Assembly (NCBI GenBank): GCA_013414705.1
Contig: CP058705.1
Coordinates: forward strand, 3,775,669 to 3,781,358
Direction: 5' to 3'
Length of the DNA: 5,690 bases
DNA from: Defluviicoccus sp.
GTDB taxonomy: Bacteria > Pseudomonadota > Alphaproteobacteria > Rhodospirillales > Defluviicoccaceae
In this document: piece by piece, positions 1 through 5,690 of the stretch
Numbering within the stretch: position 1 is the stretch's first letter
How the letters are laid out: every line of letters starts with the position of its first letter
Made by a program: the position numbers and the translations under genes
The notes under the pieces: generated by a model
What the model was told of the DNA's origin: nothing
The model's input: the letters and a program-made list of their open reading frames with translations, nothing else
Databases searched by the model: none

Positions 1-243
1 TCCCCTTTCGAGCCCGCCATCTTGAGCCAGAAGGGGTCCTTGTTTTTCACCCGGCCGACGCTGATGACTTACACCGCCAAGACGCAAGACCTGCGTACCT
101 CGGCGCGTGAGCTGTTTGACGTGGTGCTGAGCGGTTCCGTCCGCGTTACCGTCACCAAGACCTACCCTCTGCACGATGCAGCACAGGCGCACCGGGACCT
201 CGAAGGCCGCAAGACGACCGGCTCGATCGTCCTCCTGCCGTAG
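1..243 (+). CDS. qor: Quinone oxidoreductase (Qor, zinc-free medium-chain dehydrogenase), 3' end only
   Basis: The frame is open from base 1 and ends at TAG 241-243, giving the last 80 residues of a protein whose family is usually about 325 residues; the start lies outside the window. The visible part contains the QKGSLFFTRPTL block followed by a TYT segment, and ends in YPLHDAAQAHRDLEGRKTTG and a short hydrophobic tail. These are the signature C-terminal blocks of NADPH:quinone reductases of the Qor type, in which the AHRDLEGRKTTGK-like end closes the catalytic domain. The family catalyses one-electron or hydride transfer from NADPH to quinones in the cytoplasm; the nucleotide-binding domain is not visible here. 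The TTG at 22 is an internal leucine, not a start. The next gene converges on it from the minus strand. Confidence in the family is high; the exact substrate is unknown. Confidence 0.88.
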   Translation, partial: SPFEPAILSQKGSLFFTRPTLMTYTAKTQDLRTSARELFDVVLSGSVRVTVTKTYPLHDAAQAHRDLEGRKTTGSIVLLP

Positions 244-289
244 CGCCGCAGACCGCAGCGCCAGCCCTCGTATCCTCCTGCCGCCTCCC

Positions 290-585
290 TTACCAGCGGC
301 GGTCAGCGCGCGCATGCACGTCGCCTTGATCACCTCCGGTGTACCGAGCAGGCTTGCCAGATGGTCCTTGACGAAATTGGAGGCGATGCGTGTGGATTCC
401 TCGGCACCTGCCTGGTTACTGAAAACACTGATCGACGCTCCTTGGCCTTCTGAGGTGTCCAACCAGTAATAGGCTTCAAAACCAGGTGTCTTCCTGAGCA
501 GGTGTACGAAGATATCCTTGATCCGATGATTGATCTCTTCGGCATTTCCGGGATCAAAATGGTAGCGTCGGATGACAGCGTACAT
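290..585 (-). CDS. Small monooxygenase-like protein (ABM / dimeric alpha-beta barrel type), probable frameshift near 3' end
   Basis: ATG at 585-583 is preceded by GGGAGGA with a 5-nt spacer, an excellent ribosome binding site that fixes the start. The protein begins MYAVIRRYHFDP and continues through TPGFEAYYWLDT, SISVF and an amphipathic helix ending HLASLLGTPE. This is the beta-alpha-beta layout of antibiotic-biosynthesis-monooxygenase-like proteins of about 100 residues, which act as small cytoplasmic dimers; no substrate can be assigned. After residue 86 or so the written frame meets no stop and stays open to base 1, antisense to the quinone reductase. Restoring one base near 333-338 gives the ending GDQGDVHARADRRW and stop TAA at 292-290, a normal length and a 46-nt gap to the converging gene. 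I therefore set the end at 290. Gene confidence is high, family confidence moderate, end position inferred. Confidence 0.72.
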
Positions 586-590
586 TTGAA

Positions 591-597
591 TCCTCCC
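591..597 (-). promoter_or_regulatory. Ribosome binding site of the small monooxygenase-like gene
   Basis: The minus strand reads TAAGGGAGGA five bases before the ATG at 585, a near-perfect anti-16S match. It decides the reading frame, because a different minus-strand frame is also open over this stretch and has no such signal. Confidence 0.8.
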
Positions 598-708
598 TTA
601 TGACGTGCGGATGCTTTCGCGAGACCCGTTCTGGACAGGTTAAAAACCTTGAGTCCCTCTTTCGAGCGAGCCACGCGCGTCGCGCTGTTATCGACTTCAG
701 ATCGTAAT

Positions 709-714
709 ATTATA
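709..714 (-). promoter_or_regulatory. Candidate -10 element for the minus-strand small gene
   Basis: The minus strand reads a perfect TATAAT at 714-709 inside the AT-rich core, about 125 bases upstream of the ATG at 585. No good -35 hexamer lies 16-18 bases upstream, so the call rests on the -10 alone. On the plus strand the overlapping TATACT (711-716) could serve the TPR gene, with an equally poor -35. The overlap would couple the two divergent promoters. Confidence 0.35.
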
Positions 715-859
715 CTTTATATACGCTTAACAGGATAGATTCCGCCACGCCTGGACTATGATTCTGTGCCTCTCCCTCCCTGGCCACCAATCGTTAACCC
801 TGTCGTGCTGTAATCAGCCGGGCCTCAAAGCCCTTTCGGGAATTGATTGTGACGTAGGA

Positions 860-864
860 GAGGA
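860..864 (+). promoter_or_regulatory. Ribosome binding site of the TPR lipoprotein gene
   Basis: GAGGA, within the longer AGGAGAGGA (856-864), sits 8 bases before the ATG at 873. It supports a start there rather than at the upstream ATG at 758, and the protein that follows has an export signal. Confidence 0.65.
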
Positions 865-872
865 CCGGCACG

Positions 873-1929
873 ATGTCCGTTCGCCCGGAAACGGCGATCG
901 ACTCACAGCCACCGCCAAAGCGCGGCCGACTGCACCGCGCCGACCGCGCACGGCCCTTCACTGCGTCGCTCACGTTGCTGCTGGTCGTCCTGCTTGCGTG
1001 CTGCCTTGGCGGCTGTGCCGGTACCCCCTAACCTCCACTGGTCCCCCGGCCGCGCCTGAGATCGAAGCCGCGCAGGCCCTGCGCATAGGGAACACTCTGC
1101 GAAGCGTCGGTGATCCCACCAGTGCTGCGGTCTTCTACCGCCGTGCCCACGAGCTTGAGCCCGATGATCCGGCACCGCTCCTCAGGATGGCCGATGCCGC
1201 TGCCGCCACAGGCCGGCAAGACACGGCCGCCGCACTGTTCCACCAAGCACTCGCGCGCGATCCTGGCAACGCTGCTGCCCGTCTCGACTACGGACGCACC
1301 CTGCTCGCCATGCACCAGCCTGCAGCGGCCCGCGCCGAGTTGCGCGTCGCTCTCAAAGCTGACCCCACCGATCCCGGTATTGCTCTGGCGCTTGGCGTCG
1401 CAGCCGAACTCGACGGCGATCCCGAAGCCGCCCGCGCCGTCTATCACGACGCCTTGCGCCACACCCCGACCACGTGCTGCTGCGCAACAACCTGGCGCTG
1501 TCACTCGCGATTGCAGGTCACACCGACCAGGCCATCGCCATTCTCGATGCGCTCGCCCGCACCATCGAAGGCGGCGTTCGTGTCCGCCAGAACCTGGCAC
1601 TCGCCAACGCGCTCGCCGGCCATGACGATCAGGCCCGGGTCATTGCCGCTCAGGACCTCCACGGCCCTGCCCTCGCTGCCCGTCTCGCCTTCTTCCGCCA
1701 GCTCCGTTCCCTCGATGGAACCCGCCTCGCCGAAGCTGTGATGTGTGCCTGCCTGCCACGCGGACGCTCACCCGAAGTCGAGCTGTCCACAGCCGATCCG
1801 TTCAGATCACAAAGTCAGGAGCTGAACAGAAGCTCGGACGGTGCACCGGTGGTTCTGTCGACGATGCCGAGAGCCCCCTTCCCGCCTCCCCCACCTCAGC
1901 GAAGGCAAAGTTCGACGCGCCCTCGCTGA
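873..1929 (+). pseudogene. TadD-like TPR lipoprotein, interrupted by at least two single-base frameshifts
   Basis: Three consecutive frames together encode one protein. Segment 1 (873-1031) starts MSVRPETAID, has a basic stretch, a hydrophobic run and a lipobox LGGC with Cys48, then meets TAA just after CAGTP. Segment 2 (about 1029-1466) gives PAAPEIEAAQALRIGN and roughly four 34-residue TPR units with the usual small and aromatic pattern (YRRAHELEPDDP, HQALARDPGN, ALKADPTDP). Segment 3 (from about 1467) continues DHVLLRNNLALSLA, then RVRQNLALANALAGHDDQA and AAQDL, typical of TadD-type Flp pilus assembly lipoproteins. The breaks sit at CCCCC 1024-1028 and CCCC 1464-1467, and adding one C at each rejoins the frames. 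TadD acts in the periplasm as an outer-membrane-anchored helper of tight-adherence pilus assembly. No other tad gene is visible, so the role is inferred from the family. Family features stop near 1741; the last frame ends at 1929. Confidence 0.75.
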
Positions 1930-2054
1930 GGCTGCCTGGCACACGCTGCCGCTGCCCGAGCCGCGGCCGATGCCAGCCGCTTTGCGTGCGCCGCACGTGG
2001 TTGAGGTTCTTAACGGATCAAAAACACTGGTGGTCGTGGACAACGACAACGCAC

Positions 2055-2087
2055 TCGTAGCCACCGTGTCCCACACGGTGGCTACGA
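2055..2087. terminator. Perfect 15-bp inverted repeat, possible bidirectional terminator or operator
   Basis: The arms TCGTAGCCACCGTGT (2055-2069) and ACACGGTGGCTACGA (2073-2087) are exact complements around a 3-base CCC loop, giving a very stable GC-rich hairpin on either strand. It lies between two convergent genes, which suits a shared terminator. Neither side has a run of T, so it is not a classical intrinsic terminator. It could instead block 3' exonuclease after Rho-dependent termination, or bind a protein. Confidence 0.5.
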
Positions 2088-2312
2088 TCAAAACCAATTC
2101 CACGATGTTCCCGCTCCCGGTGCCCCGGACGAACAGTGTGCAATCGCTCCCCACGTTCGTCGCCCTCACGTCGGGATCGTCCCGCACCCAACCACAAAAC
2201 GAAATCCCGCTGCACACCACGGTGTCGGTAGAGATCGATCAAGCGGAACCGCCAGCAGAGCCATTCTCCCGCACGCTGCCGATCATCGCCCTCGATGTGC
2301 AGCCGCTTGCTG

Positions 2313-2334
2313 GCTCCGATCCCTGTGTCGGAGC
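2313..2334 (-). terminator. Short hairpin just after the rho stop codon
   Basis: Arms of seven bases, GCTCCGA and TCGGAGC, flank an 8-base loop. The hairpin begins 19 bases past the rho stop. No U-tract follows, so it is at best a weak or 3'-end-stabilising structure. Confidence 0.3.
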
Positions 2335-2352
2335 GGACGTACTGGCCGATCC

Positions 2353-3603
2353 TCAGCTGTTCATCGCCTCGAAGAAGTCCGCATTGGTCTTCGAGCTCTT
2401 CAGCTTGTCGATGAGGAACTCCATTGCGTCGGTGACACCCATCGGCATCAGCACCCGGCGCAATACCCACATCTTCGACAACGTTCCCTTGTCGACCAGC
2501 AACTCTTCCTTACGAGTGCCCGACTTGGTGATGTCGATCGACGGCCAGGTCCGCTTGTCGGCCAGCTTGCGGTCGAGGATGATCTCGGAGTTGCCGGTAC
2601 CCTTGAACTCCTCGAAAATCACCTCATCCATGCGCGATCCGGTATCGATCAGCGCCGTCGAGATGATGGTCAACGAGCCGCCTTCCTCGATGTTGCGCGC
2701 CGCCCCGAAGAACCGCTTCGGCCGCTGCAGCGCATTCGCGTCGACGCCGCCGGTCAACACCTTGCCCGATGACGGCACAACAGTGTTGTAGGCCCGCGCC
2801 AGCCGGGTGATCGAATCCAGCAGGATCACCACGTCGCGCTTGTGCTCGACCAGCCGCTTCGCCTTTTCGATCACCATCTCGGCAACCTGAACGTGGCGCG
2901 AGGCCGGCTCGTCGAAGGTGGAACTGACCACCTCGCCCTTCACCGAGCGCGCCATGTCGGTCACTTCCTCCGGCCGCTCATCGATCAGCAGCACGATCAG
3001 ATAGCATTCGGGATGATTGGCCGCGATCGAGTGCGCGATGTTCTGCAGCATCACCGTCTTGCCGGTCCGCGGCGGGGCGACGATCAGCGCCCGCTGTCCC
3101 TTGCCGATCGGCGTAATCAGGTCGATCACCCGCGAAGTGATGTCCTTGATGCCGCTGACTTCCATCATCAGACGCTGCTGCGGATACAGCGGCGTCAGAT
3201 TGTCGAAGTTGATGCGGTGGCGAACCTCGATCGGATCGGCGAAATTGATGCTGGTGACCCGCAGCAGTGCGAAGTAGCGCTCGCCGTCCTTCGGAGAGCG
3301 GATCTCACCCTCTACGGTATCGCCGGTGCGCAGGCTGAAACGGCGAACCTGGCTTGGGCTGACGTAGATGTCATCGGGACCCGGAAGATAGTTCGCTTCC
3401 GGAGAACGAAGAAATCCGAAGCCGTCCTGCAGAACCTCCAGAACGCCGTCACCGAAGATCGGCTGATCGTTTTCGGCAAGCTGCTTCAGAATTGCGAACA
3501 TCATCTCCTGCTTGCGCAGGGAACTCGCATTCTCGATCCGCAATTCCTCGGCATAACTGAGCAGTTCGGCAGGCGGCTTGGCCTTGAGTTCCTTTAGGTT
3601 CAT
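2353..3603 (-). CDS. rho: Transcription termination factor Rho
   Basis: This is an intact 416-residue Rho, close to the 419 of E. coli. It is a hexameric RNA-dependent ATPase and helicase that binds C-rich transcripts and releases RNA polymerase. In order: the N-terminal helical domain ([15 protein letters not shown], residues 1-45); the cold-shock-like RNA-binding domain with DGFGFLRSP and [13 protein letters not shown] (about 50-110); Walker A APPRTGKT (176-183); [13 protein letters not shown] with the catalytic Glu region; Walker B VVILLD (258-263); the [23 protein letters not shown]-loop block; and the arginine finger in SGTRKEE (Arg363). It ends [13 protein letters not shown] ([10 protein letters not shown]). 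I chose ATG 3603, with GGAG 13 bases upstream, over an in-frame GTG at 3624 that lacks a binding site and adds a non-family MRSRILS. It follows hemJ by 242 nt, so it may have its own promoter. It overlaps several antisense open frames, all shadows. Confidence 0.98.
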   Translation of the reverse strand: MNLKELKAKPPAELLSYAEELRIENASSLRKQEMMFAILKQLAENDQPIFGDGVLEVLQDGFGFLRSPEANYLPGPDDIYVSPSQVRRFSLRTGDTVEGEIRSPKDGERYFALLRVTSINFADPIEVRHRINFDNLTPLYPQQRLMMEVSGIKDITSRVIDLITPIGKGQRALIVAPPRTGKTVMLQNIAHSIAANHPECYLIVLLIDERPEEVTDMARSVKGEVVSSTFDEPASRHVQVAEMVIEKAKRLVEHKRDVVILLDSITRLARAYNTVVPSSGKVLTGGVDANALQRPKRFFGAARNIEEGGSLTIISTALIDTGSRMDEVIFEEFKGTGNSEIILDRKLADKRTWPSIDITKSGTRKEELLVDKGTLSKMWVLRRVLMPMGVTDAMEFLIDKLKSSKTNADFFEAMNS

Positions 3604-3845
3604 CGAAAGTATGCGACTCCGCACTGAGTTCGCAGGCCAGGAGACAAGAACAGCAGAGTGATCGATGGTTCGTGTCGGCTACCGAGGCATGACGCCCACT
3701 GTGCCGAGACGGAATGGTCAGGCGTTGGCTGACGCTCTCTGGACGTGCGAAAAGAAGGAATGAGGTATGCGAGAGAATTGCAACGGCTTACATTGCCGCA
3801 GGTGTACCACGCTTGTCAAATCCGAATGCGCTTCGCTCCAGTGAT
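3604..3845 (-). promoter_or_regulatory. Leader and candidate promoter region of rho
   Basis: The 242 bases between the hemJ stop and the rho start carry no gene. On the minus strand a perfect TTGACA lies at 3819-3814. The best -10 candidates 17-19 bases further on (around 3796-3789, CAATGT or AATGTA) are poor, so the promoter is tentative. It would leave an untranslated leader of about 180 bases, in keeping with the long, autoregulated rho leaders known from other bacteria. Overlapping short inverted repeats occur at 3717-3735 (GTCAG/CTGAC and GCGT/ACGC). No intrinsic terminator is visible after hemJ, so read-through from the hem operon is possible. Confidence 0.4.
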
Positions 3846-4283
3846 TCAGAACGGTTTTATCACTGCCAGAATAACGACACCGATCATCAGCACCGTGGGC
3901 ACCTCGTTCATCCAGCGAAAGAAGCGCGCCGAATGCTGGTTGCGATCCAGTTCGAAATCACGGCGCCATTTTGCCATCATCCCGTGCATCACCGCAAGGG
4001 CAACGACGAGCGTCAACTTTGCATGCAGCCAGCCCTGCTGCCAGATCCCCGGGCTGAGTATCCAGATCAGCCCGATCCCGAACACGAACGTGGCGATCAT
4101 CGCGGGGTTCATGATGTAGCGCAACAGCTTGCGCTCCATCACCTTGAACGTCTCGGATGCTTCCGATCCCGGGGCGACTCCGCAGTGATAGACGTAGATC
4201 CGCGGCAGGTACAACAACCCCGCCATCCATGAGATGACGGCGATGATGTGCAACGCTCGCAACCACAAATACCCGTCAGCCAC
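3846..4283 (-). CDS. hemJ: Protoporphyrinogen IX oxidase HemJ
   Basis: This 145-residue membrane protein has the normal HemJ length. It oxidises protoporphyrinogen IX to protoporphyrin IX, the penultimate step of protohaem synthesis, in the inner membrane; the family is a haem-b protein unrelated to HemG or HemY. The sequence shows the family blocks YLWLRALHIIAVISWMAGLL (His12), YLPRIYVYH (His33), LRYIMNPAMI, GWLHAKLTLV (His87, Lys89) and RFFRWMNEVPTVLMI. Four hydrophobic spans lie near residues 8-28, 60-77, 88-104 and 128-143. The start is GTG at 4283, 18 bases after the hemH stop, with the G-rich GAGGCGGGG just upstream; no better Met exists before the first membrane span. It is probably translated from the hemE-hemH-hemJ transcript and supplies the substrate of HemH. 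Confidence 0.95.
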   Translation of the reverse strand: MADGYLWLRALHIIAVISWMAGLLYLPRIYVYHCGVAPGSEASETFKVMERKLLRYIMNPAMIATFVFGIGLIWILSPGIWQQGWLHAKLTLVVALAVMHGMMAKWRRDFELDRNQHSARFFRWMNEVPTVLMIGVVILAVIKPF

Positions 4284-4301
4284 GATTCCCCGCCTCGCCC
4301 C

Positions 4302-5423
4302 TTACTCCTGCTTACGTCCGACGTCCCGAGTAATCACTCCCAGTTCTTGCAACGGGCAGCGCCCGCACGTGGGCGGGCAGACGGTGGCTTCTCCGCTGCC
4401 GACAGACGCATCGTCTCTGGATATGGCTTCTTCCGTCAGATCGGCAAGTCCGTCGATGAATGTGCCGGCTGAACCGACACTCGCCACTCGCACGTACGCC
4501 GGAACCCCGAGCGCCTCGGCCTTCGCCCGGTAGTCCACGTCAAGCTCCACCAGTGTTTCCGAATGCTCAGAGACAAAGGCGATCGGCACCACGACGGTGG
4601 CCATCCGCTCAGCGCCAGCGCGCGCGATCTCGTCTTCGGTCGACGGCCCGATCCATTCCAGCGGCCCGACCCGGCTCTGGTAGCAGATCACGTGATCGGC
4701 GGCGAGCGGACCGAGTGCCGCCACCACCGCCGCTGTCGTCTGCTCTACTTGCCACTGATACGGATCACCGCTGGCGACCACCCGCTTCGGCAGACCATGC
4801 GCCGAGAACAGGATCCGGAACGGCGCCTGCAACCCCGCTTGCTGGATCGCATCGCGAATCTGTTCCGCCACGGCAGCAACGAATCCAGGCTGGGTCGGAT
4901 AGCAGCACACCGACGGCGACGGCACCTGAAGGCCGACCGCAGCTGCCGCCTGTCGCCACTCGCCCAGCGACGAGCCGGTGGTGGTAGTCGAATACTGAGG
5001 ATAGAGCGGTAACAGCACCACCCGCTCCGGCGCAAAGCCACGGACCTCCTGCACCACGCTCGCTGCGCGCGGATGCCAGTAGCGCATGCAGACGAATACG
5101 CGCGCGCCCCAGCCGCGTTGCTGCAGGCGAAGCTGCAGGGCATCCGCCTGCTGGCGGGTCAGCGGCAGCAGCGGCGACGCTCCGCCAAGCTGGGCATAGA
5201 TGTGCTGCGCCGTCTTGCGTCGTCGCCGCGCAATCAGCCAGGCCAGCATCGCTCGGAACGGCTGTGGCAGACCGATGATCGCCGGATCGCCGAACAGATT
5301 GCGCAGGAACGGCTCAACCGCATCGAGTGAGTCCGGCCCTCCGAGGTTGAACAGGACGACAGCCAGCCGTGGCTTCATCCGGTCTTTCGTCACCGCGCCG
5401 TCTGTCATTGGCCCACCCGTCAT
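4302..5423 (-). CDS. hemH: Ferrochelatase HemH, with C-terminal cysteine motif
   Basis: HemH inserts Fe2+ into protoporphyrin IX to make protohaem. The 373-residue protein carries the family blocks LFNLGGPDSLDAVEPFLRNLF (start of the domain), SPLLPLTRQQA, MRYWHP, LLPLYPQYSTTTTGS, FSAHGLP with His209, and FVSEHSETLVELD with His287 and Glu289. These are the equivalents of the catalytic His and the His/Glu pair. The C-terminus holds CPPTCGRC (Cys349, 353, 356); with an internal Cys (173 or 174 in SVCCYP) these could bind a [2Fe-2S] cluster, as reported for some bacterial ferrochelatases. In-frame Met codons occur at residues 1, 6 and 16. MKPRLAVVLFNLGG from 5378 matches the usual family start, but ATG 5423 would overlap a repaired hemE stop as ATGA, so I keep it. 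The gap to hemJ is 18 nt. Confidence 0.96.
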   Translation of the reverse strand: MTGGPMTDGAVTKDRMKPRLAVVLFNLGGPDSLDAVEPFLRNLFGDPAIIGLPQPFRAMLAWLIARRRRKTAQHIYAQLGGASPLLPLTRQQADALQLRLQQRGWGARVFVCMRYWHPRAASVVQEVRGFAPERVVLLPLYPQYSTTTTGSSLGEWRQAAAAVGLQVPSPSVCCYPTQPGFVAAVAEQIRDAIQQAGLQAPFRILFSAHGLPKRVVASGDPYQWQVEQTTAAVVAALGPLAADHVICYQSRVGPLEWIGPSTEDEIARAGAERMATVVVPIAFVSEHSETLVELDVDYRAKAEALGVPAYVRVASVGSAGTFIDGLADLTEEAISRDDASVGSGEATVCPPTCGRCPLQELGVITRDVGRKQE

Positions 5424-5690
5424 TGAGCCGTCCGTCGGAAGCCCTCACCTGCTCTGCCACTGCCATCACGTTTTCCGGCGGCGTATCCGGCAGGATGCCA
5501 TGGCCCAAATTAAAGATGAACCGGCCGCCTGAGAGTTCCCGCAGTAGGTGTTCCGTCGCACTCATCAGCACGCCGCCGCCGATCCGCAGCAGCTGGTTGT
5601 CAAGGTTCCCCTGCACCGCACACCGGTGTTGCAGCTCGTGAGCCGCCCATTCCGGCGGCACGGCAGCGTCCACTCCCACAGCATTTACCC
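5314..5690 (-). CDS. hemE: Uroporphyrinogen decarboxylase HemE, C-terminal part, probable frameshift near its end
   Basis: Open from the right edge, this is the last third of HemE, the cytoplasmic enzyme that decarboxylates the four acetates of uroporphyrinogen III. Visible blocks are VGVDAAVPPEWA, the strongly conserved CAVQGNLDNQLL, and FNLGHGILPDTPPENV with the conserved GHG histidine. The N-terminal part with the RPVWxMRQAGR-like region is outside the window. HemE normally ends soon after VMAVAEQVR. As written the frame instead runs about 40 residues further to TGA 5316-5314, overlapping hemH by 110 bases, with an Arg-rich tail unlike the family. Adding one G to the GGG run at 5444-5442 gives EQVRGFRRTAQ and TGA at 5422-5420, overlapping the hemH ATG by four bases. 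I regard 5420 as the likely true end. Confidence 0.9.
   Translation of the reverse strand, partial: VNAVGVDAAVPPEWAAHELQHRCAVQGNLDNQLLRIGGGVLMSATEHLLRELSGGRFIFNLGHGILPDTPPENVMAVAEQVRASDGRLNDGWANDRRRGDERPDEATAGCRPVQPRRAGLTRCG

Larger units (their letters stand above)
586..872. other. Divergent intergenic region, AT-rich core
   Basis: This stretch of 287 bases lies between the start of the small minus-strand gene and the start of the TPR lipoprotein gene. Its core (about 700-735) is the most AT-rich part of the window and must contain the promoters of both genes. A short inverted repeat, AGGTT-AAA-AACCT, lies at 637-649 in the leader of the minus-strand gene and could be an operator, although arms of five bases are weak evidence. 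An open frame starting at 758 runs through 758-872 but lacks a ribosome binding site and protein-like character, so I do not call a gene there. Confidence 0.6.
1930..2352. other. Stretch without a recognisable gene, between the TPR gene and the end of rho
   Basis: I can assign no product here. A plus-strand frame is open from before 1930 through 2352 and on into antisense rho (it contains VVVDNDNALVATV and IPLHTTVSVEI). A minus-strand frame in phase with rho is open from about 2245 to 1807. The two share third codon positions, so GC bias at that position cannot separate them. Neither shows a ribosome binding site or a family motif. In a third frame the plus strand reads RAAADASRFACAARG before TGA at 2002-2004. 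That could be the true end of the TPR protein if more C runs are shortened, but this is speculative. Hairpins lie at 2055-2087 and 2313-2334. Confidence 0.5.

Noticed and set aside
280..300. GCCGC/GCGGC inverted repeat between the converging qor and the small gene
   Set aside because: A five-base stem with an 11-base loop and no U-tract is too weak to call a terminator.
330..674. A 114-codon minus-strand frame over the small monooxygenase-like gene
   Set aside because: It is in a different phase from the ATG at 585, which has a strong ribosome binding site and gives a family-like protein; this frame gives none.
822..834. GGGC-CTCAAA-GCCC hairpin upstream of the TPR gene
   Set aside because: The stem is only four base pairs, with no U-tract; this is expected by chance in GC-rich DNA.
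1028..1600. A 190-codon minus-strand open frame
   Set aside because: It is antisense to the TPR repeats, Gly/Arg/Cys-rich, and without a ribosome binding site; the TPR reading on the plus strand is clearly the real one.
1787..1797. CTGTCCACAG as a DnaA box
   Set aside because: It differs from TTATCCACA and there is no cluster of such sites, so no origin is supported.
1841..2791. A 316-codon plus-strand frame
   Set aside because: Its second half is antisense to rho and the first half has no start signal or motif, so I describe the region as unassigned rather than calling a gene.
2842..3597. A 251-codon plus-strand open frame
   Set aside because: It lies wholly antisense to rho, is rich in Arg, Asp, His and Gln as expected of a shadow of GC-rich coding DNA, and has no family features.
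4460..4987. A 175-codon plus-strand open frame
   Set aside because: It is antisense to the intact hemH and consists of Arg/Pro/Ser-rich low-complexity sequence.

Overview
This is a GC-rich window whose content points to an alphaproteobacterium. The best guess is the Acetobacteraceae or wider Rhodospirillales, based on protein character and on haem-biosynthesis genes lying directly upstream of rho. That placement is an inference from reading the sequence; no search was run.

Layout. Positions 1-243 (+) hold the 3' end of a zinc-free quinone oxidoreductase (Qor type). Converging on it, 585 to about 290 (-) is a small protein resembling the antibiotic-biosynthesis-monooxygenase (dimeric alpha/beta barrel) group, with a near-perfect ribosome binding site. 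An AT-rich divergent region (586-872) separates it from a TadD-like TPR lipoprotein gene starting at 873 (+). As written, that gene is broken into three reading frames. Positions 1930-2352 hold no gene I can name, but include a perfect 15-bp hairpin. From 2353 to the right edge everything is on the minus strand, in transcription order: hemE (3' part), hemH, hemJ, then after a 242-nt leader, rho.

Function. HemE decarboxylates uroporphyrinogen III to coproporphyrinogen III. HemJ oxidises protoporphyrinogen IX to protoporphyrin IX, and HemH inserts ferrous iron. These three genes look like one tightly packed operon. Rho, the transcription termination factor, follows and probably also has its own promoter.

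Main observation. In four places (two in the TPR gene, one near the 3' end of hemE, one near the 3' end of the small monooxygenase-like gene) the expected protein continues only if one base is added. The two TPR sites and the hemE site fall at C or G runs. All four are in the same direction (a base missing). Repairing the hemE case creates a stop codon overlapping the hemH start as ATGA. Homopolymer-contraction errors in the assembly explain this most simply; real gene decay or slippage is possible but less likely. rho, hemJ and hemH are intact. I found no CRISPR array, tRNA, rRNA, insertion sequence or clearly new system.
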